From positions 1 through 8,681 of the forward strand of contig JAFZDG010000287.1 of assembly GCA_017561285.1 (NCBI GenBank): a stretch of 8,681 nt of DNA, given 5' to 3'. Made by a program: the position numbers and the translations under genes. Each line of letters opens with the position of its first letter. Position 1 is the stretch's first letter. This document shows, piece after piece, positions 1 to 7,347 of the stretch. The notes beneath the pieces were generated by a model. It did no database searches, had not been told where the DNA came from, and saw only the letters and a list, made by a program, of their open reading frames with translations. This stretch comes from Bacteroidaceae bacterium (GTDB taxonomy: Bacteria; Bacteroidota; Bacteroidia; Bacteroidales; Barnesiellaceae_A).

Positions 1-1079
1 ACGTATCACGATCATATCTGCAAAGCGATAGCAACGTTAAGAAAATATCGACCTACATCACCAAGAAAGTGGCCGACCGCTTGCAAGAGATATTCAACAA
101 CGACCGCAAGCAGTTTGAGGAGAAATGGAACGACATCAAGCTATTTATCGAATATGGTATGCTCAGCGATGAAAAATTCTATGAGCGCGCTGCTAAATTT
201 GCCCTCCTGAGCAATACCGAAAACAAACACTTCACATTTGAAGAATACAAAACCATGATTGCCGGTGAGCAAACCGACAAAGATGGCAACCTCATCTATC
301 TCTACGCAACCGACAAAACGGCACAATACAGCTACATAGAGACTGCAACAGCTCGCGGATACGATGTATTGTTGATGGATGGACAACTCGACTCACACTA
401 CATTGGTATGCTTGAACAAAAATTCGAGAAGAGCCGATTTGTACGTGTCGATAGCGATGTAATCGACAACCTCATTCGCAAAGAAAACAGCAAAGAGGTC
501 ACTATCTCTACACAAGAGCGCGAGGCTTTGACTTCTGTTTTCAAGTCACAGATACCCGCTATCGAGAAAAGCGAATTTATGGTTATGTTTGAGGCTTTGG
601 GCGAAAACACAACTCCCGTAATGATTACTCAAAGCGAATATATGCGCCGTATGAAAGAGATGGCTGCTATACAACCCGGTATGAGCTTCTATGGCGAATT
701 GCCCGACACATTCAACCTCATCATCAATACCGACCACCCGCTTTGCCAAAAGGTTATGACCGACACCGACAAGGCTTGCCAAGAGAGCATTGCTCCCATC
801 ACCGAGCAACTGAATAAGGTCAATGCCGAGATTGAACGCCTCAATAACGAACGCCGCGACAAAAAAGACGATGAAATTCCCGTAGCCGATAAAGAGGCTT
901 TGAGAAGTGCCGAAAATGAGGCCGCCGACTTACGCAAACAACAAGAAGCTGTGTACAGCCAATATGCACAAAGCAACAATTTGGTAAAACAACTTATCGA
1001 CTTGGCATTGCTGTCGAAAAATATGCTTCAAGGTGAGGCTTTGAGCCAATTTGTAAAACGCTCATTCGATATGCTATAA
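1..1079 (+). CDS. htpG: Molecular chaperone HtpG (bacterial Hsp90), 3' part
   Basis: This is the C-terminal part of the ATP-dependent cytosolic chaperone Hsp90/HtpG. The reading frame is open from the left edge (codons from base 3), so the ATPase domain lies outside the window. The GTG at 69 is an internal valine, not a start: the residues before it (SRSYLQSDSNVKKISTYITK) are typical HtpG middle-domain sequence and continue into the stretch KKVADRL. Counting from that codon, residues 1-180 are middle domain. Residues 181-200 (TPVMITQSEYMRRMKEMAAI) resemble the amphipathic client-binding loop of the C-terminal domain. Residues 215-225 and 305-336 are the dimerisation core. Between them lies a charged, probably coiled-coil stretch (about 231-302) that E. 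coli HtpG lacks. The stop is TAA at 1077-1079, followed by a hairpin. Identification is secure. Confidence 0.96.
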   Translation, partial: VSRSYLQSDSNVKKISTYITKKVADRLQEIFNNDRKQFEEKWNDIKLFIEYGMLSDEKFYERAAKFALLSNTENKHFTFEEYKTMIAGEQTDKDGNLIYLYATDKTAQYSYIETATARGYDVLLMDGQLDSHYIGMLEQKFEKSRFVRVDSDVIDNLIRKENSKEVTISTQEREALTSVFKSQIPAIEKSEFMVMFEALGENTTPVMITQSEYMRRMKEMAAIQPGMSFYGELPDTFNLIINTDHPLCQKVMTDTDKACQESIAPITEQLNKVNAEIERLNNERRDKKDDEIPVADKEALRSAENEAADLRKQQEAVYSQYAQSNNLVKQLIDLALLSKNMLQGEALSQFVKRSFDML

Positions 1080-1107
1080 GCTATCACTCTTATAACTTCT
1101 TAAACGT

Positions 1108-1145
1108 AGCGGGGATGCAACTCATTTGGTGGTTACATCCCCGCT
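1108..1145. terminator. Hairpin between convergent htpG and acyltransferase genes
   Basis: A perfect 10-bp inverted repeat, AGCGGGGATG (1108-1117) and CATCCCCGCT (1136-1145), surrounds an 18-nt loop. The loop can add an AAC/GTT pairing (1119-1121 with 1132-1134) past a single mismatch. It sits 28 nt after the htpG stop and 24 nt beyond the stop of the minus-strand acyltransferase, so it could end transcription from both sides. Neither flank has a strong uninterrupted T-run (TCATATAT on plus, ACGTTTAAG on minus). It may therefore be a weak intrinsic terminator, or a 3'-end-protecting hairpin. Confidence 0.7.
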
Positions 1146-1169
1146 TCATATATCATTATACCTCAAGTA

Positions 1170-1988
1170 TCAATCCTGCTTCAGCTCATACGTTTTCGAT
1201 TTCAGGAATCGTGCCAACTCATCCAAATCCTCTATATGAGCATACTCTTCGGGCATAACAGGTCGTCCTATCGCCACGCGAACCGTTGTTCCGGCTTTTT
1301 TCATAACCTCGGTAGGCAAGCGCAACGAACTGAGCAAGTAGGTTATGCTACGCAAAAAGTAAAACATAAGCGTATTGCGACCATAAAAATAGATGGGTAC
1401 AACGGGTTTCTTAAATTGCTTGACAAGACGCACAATACTGGGCTGCCAATCGCGATCTTCGGTAGTAAAATCACGCTTCAACTTAGACACTGCTCCGGCC
1501 GGAAAAAATCCGATGGGATGGCCATTTCGTACGTGCTGCATAGCCTCTCTAATACCATTCATCGACACCTTACGAGCCTCTTCGGTAGAGGTATGAGGCT
1601 GCACCGAGATAAAGTTGGGTTGCATTGCCGTAATGAGCATAAGCATTTTGTTTACCATCACTTTAAATTCGGGCCTGTAACGAGCAAAGAGCGAAACAAT
1701 TGACACACCATCCAATGCACCAAAAGGATGATTGGAAACAACTACGAACGAACCTTCCGGAAGATTTTTCAATACCTCTTCGCCATCAATTTGCAACTTT
1801 ATATCGAGGTCGCGTAATATACCATCGGTAAAGTCGGCACCTTGCATATGACAATTGTCGCCATGTAGCTTGTTGACACGTGCCACATTGAGCCATTTGA
1901 GCAATCCGTTGATGATGGCATCGCTCTTAAACCAAGGTGCCATTTTTTTTACATCATCGGCATCTAATACAGTTTTTTTCATCGCCAT
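1170..1988 (-). CDS. LPLAT-family acyltransferase (GlsA/OlsF-like O-acyltransferase branch)
   Basis: This is a 272-residue membrane-associated acyltransferase of the lysophospholipid acyltransferase superfamily (PlsC-like fold). Motif I is NHPFGALD at residues 86-93, giving the catalytic His87 and Asp93. The motif III position reads FPAGAVS (162-168) instead of the PlsC-type FPEGT. A motif IV-like segment, VVPIYFYGRN, is at 196-205. By memory of the family, the NHPFG-LDG, FPAG and VP-YF-G-N combination is typical of the branch holding the O-acyltransferases of glycine-lipid (GlsA) and ornithine-lipid (OlsF N-terminal half) synthesis. It is less typical of true phosphatidate-forming PlsC. The substrate is thus uncertain, and no N-acyltransferase partner is visible nearby. 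The gene starts 3 bp after the mgtE stop, so the two are almost certainly co-transcribed. ATGs at 1988 and 1982 (MAMKK) are both possible starts. Confidence 0.85.
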   Translation of the reverse strand: MAMKKTVLDADDVKKMAPWFKSDAIINGLLKWLNVARVNKLHGDNCHMQGADFTDGILRDLDIKLQIDGEEVLKNLPEGSFVVVSNHPFGALDGVSIVSLFARYRPEFKVMVNKMLMLITAMQPNFISVQPHTSTEEARKVSMNGIREAMQHVRNGHPIGFFPAGAVSKLKRDFTTEDRDWQPSIVRLVKQFKKPVVPIYFYGRNTLMFYFLRSITYLLSSLRLPTEVMKKAGTTVRVAIGRPVMPEEYAHIEDLDELARFLKSKTYELKQD

Positions 1989-1991
1989 AAA

Positions 1992-3338
1992 TTATAACAA
2001 CACCTCGCAAATACCCATATAGATAAGTACACCTATAATGTCACTTGTAATGGTAATAAAGGGACCCGTTGCGAGGGCCGGATCGATCTTAAATTTTTCC
2101 AACGTCAATGGCACGATAGTACCAAAAATTGACGCAAATAGCACCACTGCAAGCAACGATAGAGATACTGCGATTGTGATGAGTTGATTATCTAAGAAGA
2201 AGAAATTATATATAAATACCAGGAGCGATATAATAGTAGAGTTGATAAATGCCACCCCACTCTCCTTGGCTACTTGTTGCAAAGAATTTTTTATGTCAAG
2301 TGTACCATTAGCCAAGCCTTGCACAACAAGTGCCGATGATTGAATACCAACGTTACCTCCTGTACCTCCAATAAGCGGAATAAATAGTGCCAATGCCGGA
2401 TGTCGTCCCAAACTTCCTTCAAATCCGCCCAAAATGGTTGCACTGGCTATACCTCCGGCAATACCTATGAGCAACCAGGGCAAACGGGCTTTGGTTTGGT
2501 CAAACACCGTATCGGTACTCTCAATGTCTTGCGAGATACCCGATGCCAATTGGTAGTCGCGCTCCGATTGCTCACGCACTTCATCCATTACGTCATCGAC
2601 AGTAATGCGGCCCACGAGTCGGCCTATACTATCCACTACCGGAACGGCTACGATATCATATTTTTCGATTACTTGAGCCACCTCTTCAATAGATGTATCG
2701 GTCTTTACCGAAACAGGTTCTTTCTCCATTACCTGTTTGATACGCGACACACTGGGATTGGTTATCATCTTCTTGAGCGGGAAGATACCTTTGAGACGCT
2801 CATCATCATCTACTACATATACATAATATATCTCCGACATGGCCTCAGCTTGCAAACGCATCTCTTTCACGCACTCGGCCATACTCCAGTTTTCGTTTAC
2901 AATAACCATCTCCGTACCCATGATACCACCGGCGGTATCTTCATCGTACTTCAACAAGTCAACGATATCACCGGCTTGCTCCACGTCGTCGATGTGCGAC
3001 AAGATCTCCTCTTGCACCTCTTCATCAAGGTCACGCATCACATCTACCGCATCATCGGTCTCCATGTGATCGATAAACTGTTTGGCAATCACATCTACCG
3101 GCAGATGCTCCAGCATCTTGCGCCGTTCGTCTTCGTCAAGTTCCAGCAATACATCGGCTGCCTTGTCAGCATCCAACAATAAATATACAAACTCAGCCTC
3201 ATCGAGGTCAAGTTCCTGATATAAAGCAGCAATATCGGCAGGGTGCAGATCTTTGAGCACCTCGTGTGCTTTTTCTTTATCCTTGCATTCGATTATCGAG
3301 CGAAATTCTTCATAAAATTCGGGTGAAAACTGCTCCAT
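1992..3338 (-). CDS. mgtE: Magnesium transporter MgtE
   Basis: This is a 448-residue Mg2+ channel/transporter of the inner membrane. Its domains are in the standard order: an acidic helical MgtE N domain (about 5-130), two CBS domains (about 139-196 and 203-260), a connecting plug helix (about 262-283), and a transmembrane domain of five predicted helices (about 286-304, 314-340, 360-381, 387-411, 422-447). The family signature GGTGGNVGIQS is at 324-334. The last helix carries DPALATGPFIT and Asp433, the position expected for the pore Mg2+ ligand (Asp432 in the Thermus enzyme). Known MgtE proteins close when Mg2+ binds at the N/CBS interface; the many acidic residues here fit that. The gene lies 43 bp downstream of rsmA and 3 bp upstream of the acyltransferase. 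The 43-bp gap is too small for a Mg2+ riboswitch, so regulation is probably allosteric. Confidence 0.96.
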   Translation of the reverse strand: MEQFSPEFYEEFRSIIECKDKEKAHEVLKDLHPADIAALYQELDLDEAEFVYLLLDADKAADVLLELDEDERRKMLEHLPVDVIAKQFIDHMETDDAVDVMRDLDEEVQEEILSHIDDVEQAGDIVDLLKYDEDTAGGIMGTEMVIVNENWSMAECVKEMRLQAEAMSEIYYVYVVDDDERLKGIFPLKKMITNPSVSRIKQVMEKEPVSVKTDTSIEEVAQVIEKYDIVAVPVVDSIGRLVGRITVDDVMDEVREQSERDYQLASGISQDIESTDTVFDQTKARLPWLLIGIAGGIASATILGGFEGSLGRHPALALFIPLIGGTGGNVGIQSSALVVQGLANGTLDIKNSLQQVAKESGVAFINSTIISLLVFIYNFFFLDNQLITIAVSLSLLAVVLFASIFGTIVPLTLEKFKIDPALATGPFITITSDIIGVLIYMGICEVLL

Positions 3339-3381
3339 GTTATTGCTTATTTTACCCTTTCAGGTGGTTAATATATTATGT

Positions 3382-4182
3382 TCAACCCTTCAGTATCTTG
3401 TCAATACGCAGGGTAAGTTCTATAAACTCGGCAACCGACAATTGCTCGGGACGGCGATTGAACACCTCATCGGTCATTTGTCCCGAATGCTCTCCAAGCA
3501 AAGGTTTCAGAGAGTTGCGCAATGTCTTGCGGCGCTGATTGAATGCTGTTTTAACAACTCGCTTGAACAATACCTCATCGCATCCCAACGAGGTTACATT
3601 ATTGCGAGTCATTCGTATCACTGCCGACTTTACCTTTGGTGGCGGATCGAAAACATGTTCCGATACTGTAAAGAGATATTCCACATCATACCACGCTTGT
3701 AACAGCACGCTCAATATTCCGTAGGCTTTGCTGCCGGGAGGCGATGCCAATCGCTCGGCAACCTCTTTCTGTATCATACCGCTACAGCAAGGTATGCTAT
3801 CTTTATAATCGAGTACTTTAAAGAATATCTGGCTCGATATGTTGTATGGATAGTTGCCTATAACACAGAATTGTCCCGGAAAGAGCTTCGATAAATCACA
3901 TTTCAAAAAGTCTTCGCCCAAGATACGACCTTTCAACTCCGGAAAGTGTATAGACAAATAGGCTACCGACTCTACGTCCAACTCTACCACCGTAAGATCG
4001 TGACCGCTATCGAGCAACGGACGTGTGAGCATACCCATACCGGGGCCTATCTCAAGCACCGGCATCGACTTGTATGCATCGAGCGTGGCTGCTATGCGAT
4101 GGGCTATATCATAATCTTTCAAGAAATGTTGACCAAGTGCCTTCTTTGGTTTTACTGTATGCGATTTCTTTTGTACCGACAT
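3382..4182 (-). CDS. rsmA: 16S rRNA (A1518/A1519-N6,N6)-dimethyltransferase RsmA/KsgA
   Basis: This is a 266-residue S-adenosylmethionine-dependent enzyme that dimethylates two adjacent adenines in helix 45 of 16S rRNA late in 30S assembly. The visible motifs follow the family order: GQHFL (17-21), SAM-binding EIGPGMG (44-50), the ribose-binding acid in VVELD (65-69), GED (89-91), and the catalytic motif IV NYPYNIS (110-116, N-x-P-Y). Then come QKEVAERL (138-145), DPPPKVKSAV (179-188) and the C-terminal rRNA-binding segment around NQRRKTLRNSL (215-225). Length is normal for the family. It is the first gene of the minus-strand unit and is divergent from the flippase-like gene. The start at 4182 leaves a normal short N-terminal extension before the KKALGQHFL block. 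Nothing looks broken. Confidence 0.97.
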   Translation of the reverse strand: MSVQKKSHTVKPKKALGQHFLKDYDIAHRIAATLDAYKSMPVLEIGPGMGMLTRPLLDSGHDLTVVELDVESVAYLSIHFPELKGRILGEDFLKCDLSKLFPGQFCVIGNYPYNISSQIFFKVLDYKDSIPCCSGMIQKEVAERLASPPGSKAYGILSVLLQAWYDVEYLFTVSEHVFDPPPKVKSAVIRMTRNNVTSLGCDEVLFKRVVKTAFNQRRKTLRNSLKPLLGEHSGQMTDEVFNRRPEQLSVAEFIELTLRIDKILKG

Positions 4183-4299
4183 CTGTGTTATCTATTTACG
4201 ATATTTTCAAAATCTACTCTCAAGAAAGTGTACTTTTTCGAGAAAAGAATTATCTTTGCATTGTGCAAATTTACAATTAATATTTGGATTTTACGAATT
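4183..4299. other. Divergent intergenic region, rsmA / flippase-like gene
   Basis: These 117 A/T-rich bases must hold the promoters of both divergent units. A good plus-strand -7 element is at 4251-4258 (entered separately). For rsmA, the minus strand carries TAGATTTTG (plus coordinates 4208-4216), one base away from TAnnTTTG, but I find no TTG at the right distance upstream, so I do not call it as a promoter. I see no operator-like dyad or riboswitch here. Confidence 0.6.
4228..4258 (+). promoter_or_regulatory. Bacteroidota-type promoter for flippase-pepD unit
   Basis: TATCTTTG at 4251-4258 matches the Bacteroidota -7 consensus TAnnTTTG exactly. Twenty bases upstream, GTG at 4228-4230 occupies the position of the -33 TTG with two of three bases matching. 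Transcription would begin about 5-8 nt after 4258, leaving a leader of roughly 35 nt before the TTG codon at 4300. It is the only good match in the region. Confidence 0.65.
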
Positions 4300-5301
4300 T
4301 TGAAGAAAATAGTATCATATATTACCAAGTATGTTTTGCCTTTAATGTTAGGTGTGGGCATATTTTGGTTACTCTACCGACAATTTGACTTCAAAGAAAT
4401 TCTATCCATACTCAGTCAGGATATGAATTATTTTTGGGTAGTCTTATCTATGCTCATCGGTGTCATAAGCCACATATCGCGTGCTTTGCGTTGGCAATTG
4501 CAATTGCGCACGCTCAACATCACCCCCTCTTTTGGCACGCTATGCAATGCCATTTTCGGTACGTATGCATTCAACTTGGTATTGCCACGCTTCGGTGAAC
4601 TGTGGCGATGTACCTATATGGCCGGACACGAAAATGCCTCTTTTTCACGCGTATTCGGATCTATGCTGAGCGACCGCATTGTCGATGGCATTACGGCTAT
4701 CACAATTGTATGTTTTGTTTTCCTATCGCAAGTGGGCATTGTCAGTTCATTTCTCGAGCAAAACCCTACAACACAACAAAATATACACAACCTGCTATCA
4801 TCGCCTTGGTTATATATAACAATCGTAGGCATCATAGCAATCTTTATTTACCTCTTTATGCGCAAAGGTAACAACCCCATTCTCAACCGCATACAAAGCA
4901 CCCTGCGCAATATGGCCGAAGGTTTCAACTCGGTACTCTCTATGAAAAGCGGCAAAATTTTATTCCTTTTTTATACAATTATGATATGGGGATGCTACTT
5001 TTTACAATTATATATTTGTATATTTGCATTCGATTGGATGAGCCACACTACCATTATGCAAGCATTGGTATTGTTTGTGTTGGGTAGTTTAGGAATGACC
5101 GTACCCGTACAAGGCGGCATTGGCCCTTGGCACGCTGCCGTAATTTTCGGTATGCTATTCTACGGCTTCACCCAAGAGCAGGCAGGAGCTTTTGCTCTTG
5201 TAGCACATGGCTCACAAATGATAGTAACCATACTATTGGGCATATACACCACAATAGCTATCCTTTGCGAGCGCAGACAGACAAACAACCTTAAAAACTA
5301 A
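4300..5301 (+). CDS. Flippase-like integral membrane protein (LPG synthase TM / UPF0104 family)
   Basis: This is a 333-residue polytopic inner-membrane protein resembling the transmembrane flippase domain of lysylphosphatidylglycerol synthase (UPF0104). Eight to nine hydrophobic segments are visible (roughly 8-26, 43-62, 84-100, 128-148, 170-187, 218-245, 251-270, 275-292, 298-322). Family-type motifs are LPRFGELWR (95-103, the P-G-R-x-G-E region) and GGIGPWH (272-278). The soluble synthase domain is absent, so it may move a lipid or lipid-linked substrate rather than make one; the substrate is unknown. I place the start at TTG 4300 (MKKIVSYITKY). No in-frame ATG lies between the promoter and residue 16. 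Upstream in-frame ATGs (4159 and earlier) lie inside rsmA on the opposite strand and before the promoter. pepD follows after 32 bp. Confidence 0.82.
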   Translation: MKKIVSYITKYVLPLMLGVGIFWLLYRQFDFKEILSILSQDMNYFWVVLSMLIGVISHISRALRWQLQLRTLNITPSFGTLCNAIFGTYAFNLVLPRFGELWRCTYMAGHENASFSRVFGSMLSDRIVDGITAITIVCFVFLSQVGIVSSFLEQNPTTQQNIHNLLSSPWLYITIVGIIAIFIYLFMRKGNNPILNRIQSTLRNMAEGFNSVLSMKSGKILFLFYTIMIWGCYFLQLYICIFAFDWMSHTTIMQALVLFVLGSLGMTVPVQGGIGPWHAAVIFGMLFYGFTQEQAGAFALVAHGSQMIVTILLGIYTTIAILCERRQTNNLKN

Positions 5302-5323
5302 ATACTCAACAACAAACATTTTT

Positions 5324-5330
5324 AAAGGAG
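5324..5330 (+). promoter_or_regulatory. Shine-Dalgarno sequence setting the pepD start
   Basis: AAAGGAG is a strong anti-16S match, uncommon in Bacteroidota. It ends only 3 nt before the ATG at 5334 but 9 nt before the in-frame ATG at 5340. The spacing favours initiation at 5340, giving MTQEITNL rather than MIMTQEITNL. Confidence 0.65.
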
Positions 5331-5339
5331 ATTATGATT

Positions 5340-6809
5340 ATGACACAAGAAATCACCAACCTCAACCCTCAAGCGATTTGGAAATATTTCGCAAAAATTT
5401 GTAGCATACCCCATCCTTCGGGACACACCGCTATGATAGCCGATTACTTGATGGAGGTAGGCCATGAACTTGGACTTGAAACATACCGCGACAAGGCCGA
5501 CAATGTCATAATTCGCAAGCCTGCTACACCGGGTATGGAAAATCGCACACCGGTTATCCTTCAAGCCCACTACGATATGGTACCCCAAGCCAACAAAGCT
5601 ACCAACCACAACTTCGAGACAGATCCCATCCTCCCTCGCATCGATGGCGAATGGGTTAAAGCTACCGACACTACACTCGGTGCCGACAACGGTATAGGTG
5701 TTGCTGCCATATTGGCCGTTCTCGAAGCCAAAGATATTGCAAACGGCCCTATTGAAGCCCTCATCACTCGCGATGAAGAGACCGGTATGTACGGTGCCAA
5801 AGGTATAGAACAAGGCATATTGAAAGGTAAAATTTTGTTGAATACCGACTCGGAAGCCGATGGCGAATTGTATATGAGCTGTGCCGGAGGTTTGGACATC
5901 GAAGCAACATTCCGCTACCAAGAAAACGAATGCGCTCAACTCGACAACTACGTAGCTTACAAAATTGCTATCGGTGGCTTATTGGGCGGACACTCGGGTG
6001 TTGACATCAAACTCGAACGTCTCAATGCCAACAAAGCTATGTTCCGCTTCTTGAAAATAGCCGTAGGTTGCCACAGCGCTCGTTTGGCATCATACTCAGG
6101 TGGTACGCTTCGCAATGCCATTCCTCGTGAGGCCGAAGCCATTATCGTTATACCCGAAGTTCGCGCCAAGAAATTCCTTGCCTTCGTCAACGATTTCAAA
6201 CACACACTCGAGCACGAATACGGCTTTATCGAGAAAAACCTCACATTCACAGCTACCGAGACCGAAATGCCCGAGAAACTTATGCCCGAGCCGGCTCAAG
6301 ACGACCTCATCAATGCCATCGTAGCATGCCACAATGGTGTGTATCGTATGATTCCCGATGCACAAGAGGTAGTAGAGACATCATCCAACCTCTCTATCGT
6401 AACAGCAAACGATGGTATTGCCGAAGTTAAAATATTGGCACGCAGCTCAAGCGAAACTCAAAAATATGCCCTTGCATCGGAAATCGAGAGTACCTTTGCC
6501 CTTGCCGGTGCCAAAGTTATTTTTGACGGTGCATATCCCGGATGGGAGCCCAACTTACAATCGCCCATCCTTCACACCATGCGCCCCTTGTACCCCCAAG
6601 TATTGGGCATAGAGGCCGAAGTGAAAATGATGCACGCCGGTCTTGAGTGCGGTATCATCGGTGCGGCTTATCCCGGATTGGATATGATTTCGTTTGGTCC
6701 TACCATCAAGTTCCCCCACTCTCCCGATGAACAAGTTAATATCGCTTCGGTTGAGAATTTCTGGAAAATACTCTGCGCAACACTCGAGAATATTCCCGTT
6801 GAAAAATAA
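5340..6809 (+). CDS. pepD: Aminoacyl-histidine dipeptidase PepD (M20C metallopeptidase)
   Basis: This is a cytosolic two-metal (Zn2+-type) dipeptidase that cleaves Xaa-His and related dipeptides. It has 489 residues from the preferred start, or 491 if the ATG at 5334 is used; E. coli PepD is about 485. Numbering from 5334, the M20C active site is complete: His79 and Asp81 (QAHYD), Asp118 (GADNG), the base Glu148 and ligand Glu149 (RDEETG), Asp172 (NTDSE) and His462 (FPHSPDE). These fall almost exactly where the E. coli ligands fall. The lid/dimerisation domain lies about 190-400 and includes GGLLGGHSGVDI (214-225). Only cytoplasmic features are seen, with no signal peptide. The gene sits 32-38 bp after the flippase-like gene and 5 bp before the small membrane protein gene, which suggests one transcript. 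Identification is secure. Confidence 0.96.
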   Translation: MTQEITNLNPQAIWKYFAKICSIPHPSGHTAMIADYLMEVGHELGLETYRDKADNVIIRKPATPGMENRTPVILQAHYDMVPQANKATNHNFETDPILPRIDGEWVKATDTTLGADNGIGVAAILAVLEAKDIANGPIEALITRDEETGMYGAKGIEQGILKGKILLNTDSEADGELYMSCAGGLDIEATFRYQENECAQLDNYVAYKIAIGGLLGGHSGVDIKLERLNANKAMFRFLKIAVGCHSARLASYSGGTLRNAIPREAEAIIVIPEVRAKKFLAFVNDFKHTLEHEYGFIEKNLTFTATETEMPEKLMPEPAQDDLINAIVACHNGVYRMIPDAQEVVETSSNLSIVTANDGIAEVKILARSSSETQKYALASEIESTFALAGAKVIFDGAYPGWEPNLQSPILHTMRPLYPQVLGIEAEVKMMHAGLECGIIGAAYPGLDMISFGPTIKFPHSPDEQVNIASVENFWKILCATLENIPVEK

Positions 6810-6814
6810 TATGT

Positions 6815-7321
6815 ATGAATACCGAAAATAACAATACAACACCCGAAAGCAAACCCACTAAAACCGGAATCAATCCCATCGTCAAGTCATTGAGAAACAT
6901 AGGCTGCGGTCTGTTGCTACTACTCATCTTAGGTGGCGGTGGTTATTTCTACTGGAAATACTATTCGGTATTTGGCGAAGGTGTGAAAAGTGGCGTTTTG
7001 AACTTTGTGGTACTCAAAGGCGACATTTTCAAGACCTACGAGGGCAAGCTTATTATGGAAGGTGTTGTCTCTTCGGGACAAGGTCAGATAGAGTCAAATC
7101 ACTTTACCTTTACCGTTGAGAACGAAGAACTCGCCAAGAAACTCATGCGCATGAGCGGCGAGAAAGTCGAATTGCAGTACAAAGAGTATCATGGCACACT
7201 CCCCTGGCGCGGACACAGTGTATTTGTAGTTGATAGTATCCTATCGAACGAACAAGTAAAAAAAGCACCCAAACCAACCGAAAAGAGAGCCACCGAAGTA
7301 CCATCGTCAACAGCTATTTAA
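6815..7321 (+). CDS. Small single-pass membrane protein of unknown function
   Basis: This 168-residue protein matches no family whose function I can name. It has a polar N-terminus (1-28, rich in Asn, Thr and Lys) and one hydrophobic segment at about 29-46 (GCGLLLLLILGGGGYFYW at 30-47, with Cys31). A folded-looking domain follows (about 50-145) with YYSVFGEGVKSGVLN, FKTYEGKLI, a VENEELAKKL helix and a KVELQYKEYHGTLPWRG stretch. The tail (146-168) is rich in Lys, Pro and Thr. Lysines before the helix predict an N-in, C-out topology, but a lipoprotein is not supported because there is no lipobox. I recall similar short Bacteroidota proteins filed under an enzyme name (6-phosphogluconate dehydrogenase); nothing here supports that activity. 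It starts 5 bp after pepD and is followed by a strong terminator. Confidence 0.85.
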   Translation: MNTENNNTTPESKPTKTGINPIVKSLRNIGCGLLLLLILGGGGYFYWKYYSVFGEGVKSGVLNFVVLKGDIFKTYEGKLIMEGVVSSGQGQIESNHFTFTVENEELAKKLMRMSGEKVELQYKEYHGTLPWRGHSVFVVDSILSNEQVKKAPKPTEKRATEVPSSTAI

Positions 7322-7347
7322 TAGATACCTGTACTAAAAATCATACC

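Noticed and set aside
69..71. GTG as the start of a 336-residue protein
   Set aside because: The frame continues upstream to the window edge with typical HtpG sequence, so this codon is internal.
1236..1703. 155-codon open frame on the plus strand opposite the acyltransferase gene
   Set aside because: It is antisense to a gene with intact catalytic motifs, has no family resemblance, and has no promoter or ribosome-binding site.
2400..3182. 260-codon open frame on the plus strand opposite mgtE
   Set aside because: It is fully antisense to a clear MgtE, and its product is low in recognisable motifs and rich in His, Tyr and Thr, as expected from complementary codons.
3339..3381. Mg2+ riboswitch (M-box) before mgtE
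   Set aside because: The gap to rsmA is 43 bp, far too short for that RNA, and no suitable structure is visible.
3946..4299. N-terminal extension of the flippase-like gene to the ATG at 3946
   Set aside because: It would run antisense through the 5' part of rsmA and begin upstream of the promoter. The extension does not look like the family.
5322..5939. 205-codon open frame on the minus strand opposite pepD
   Set aside because: It is a shadow of pepD, whose complete metal-binding site proves the plus-strand frame.
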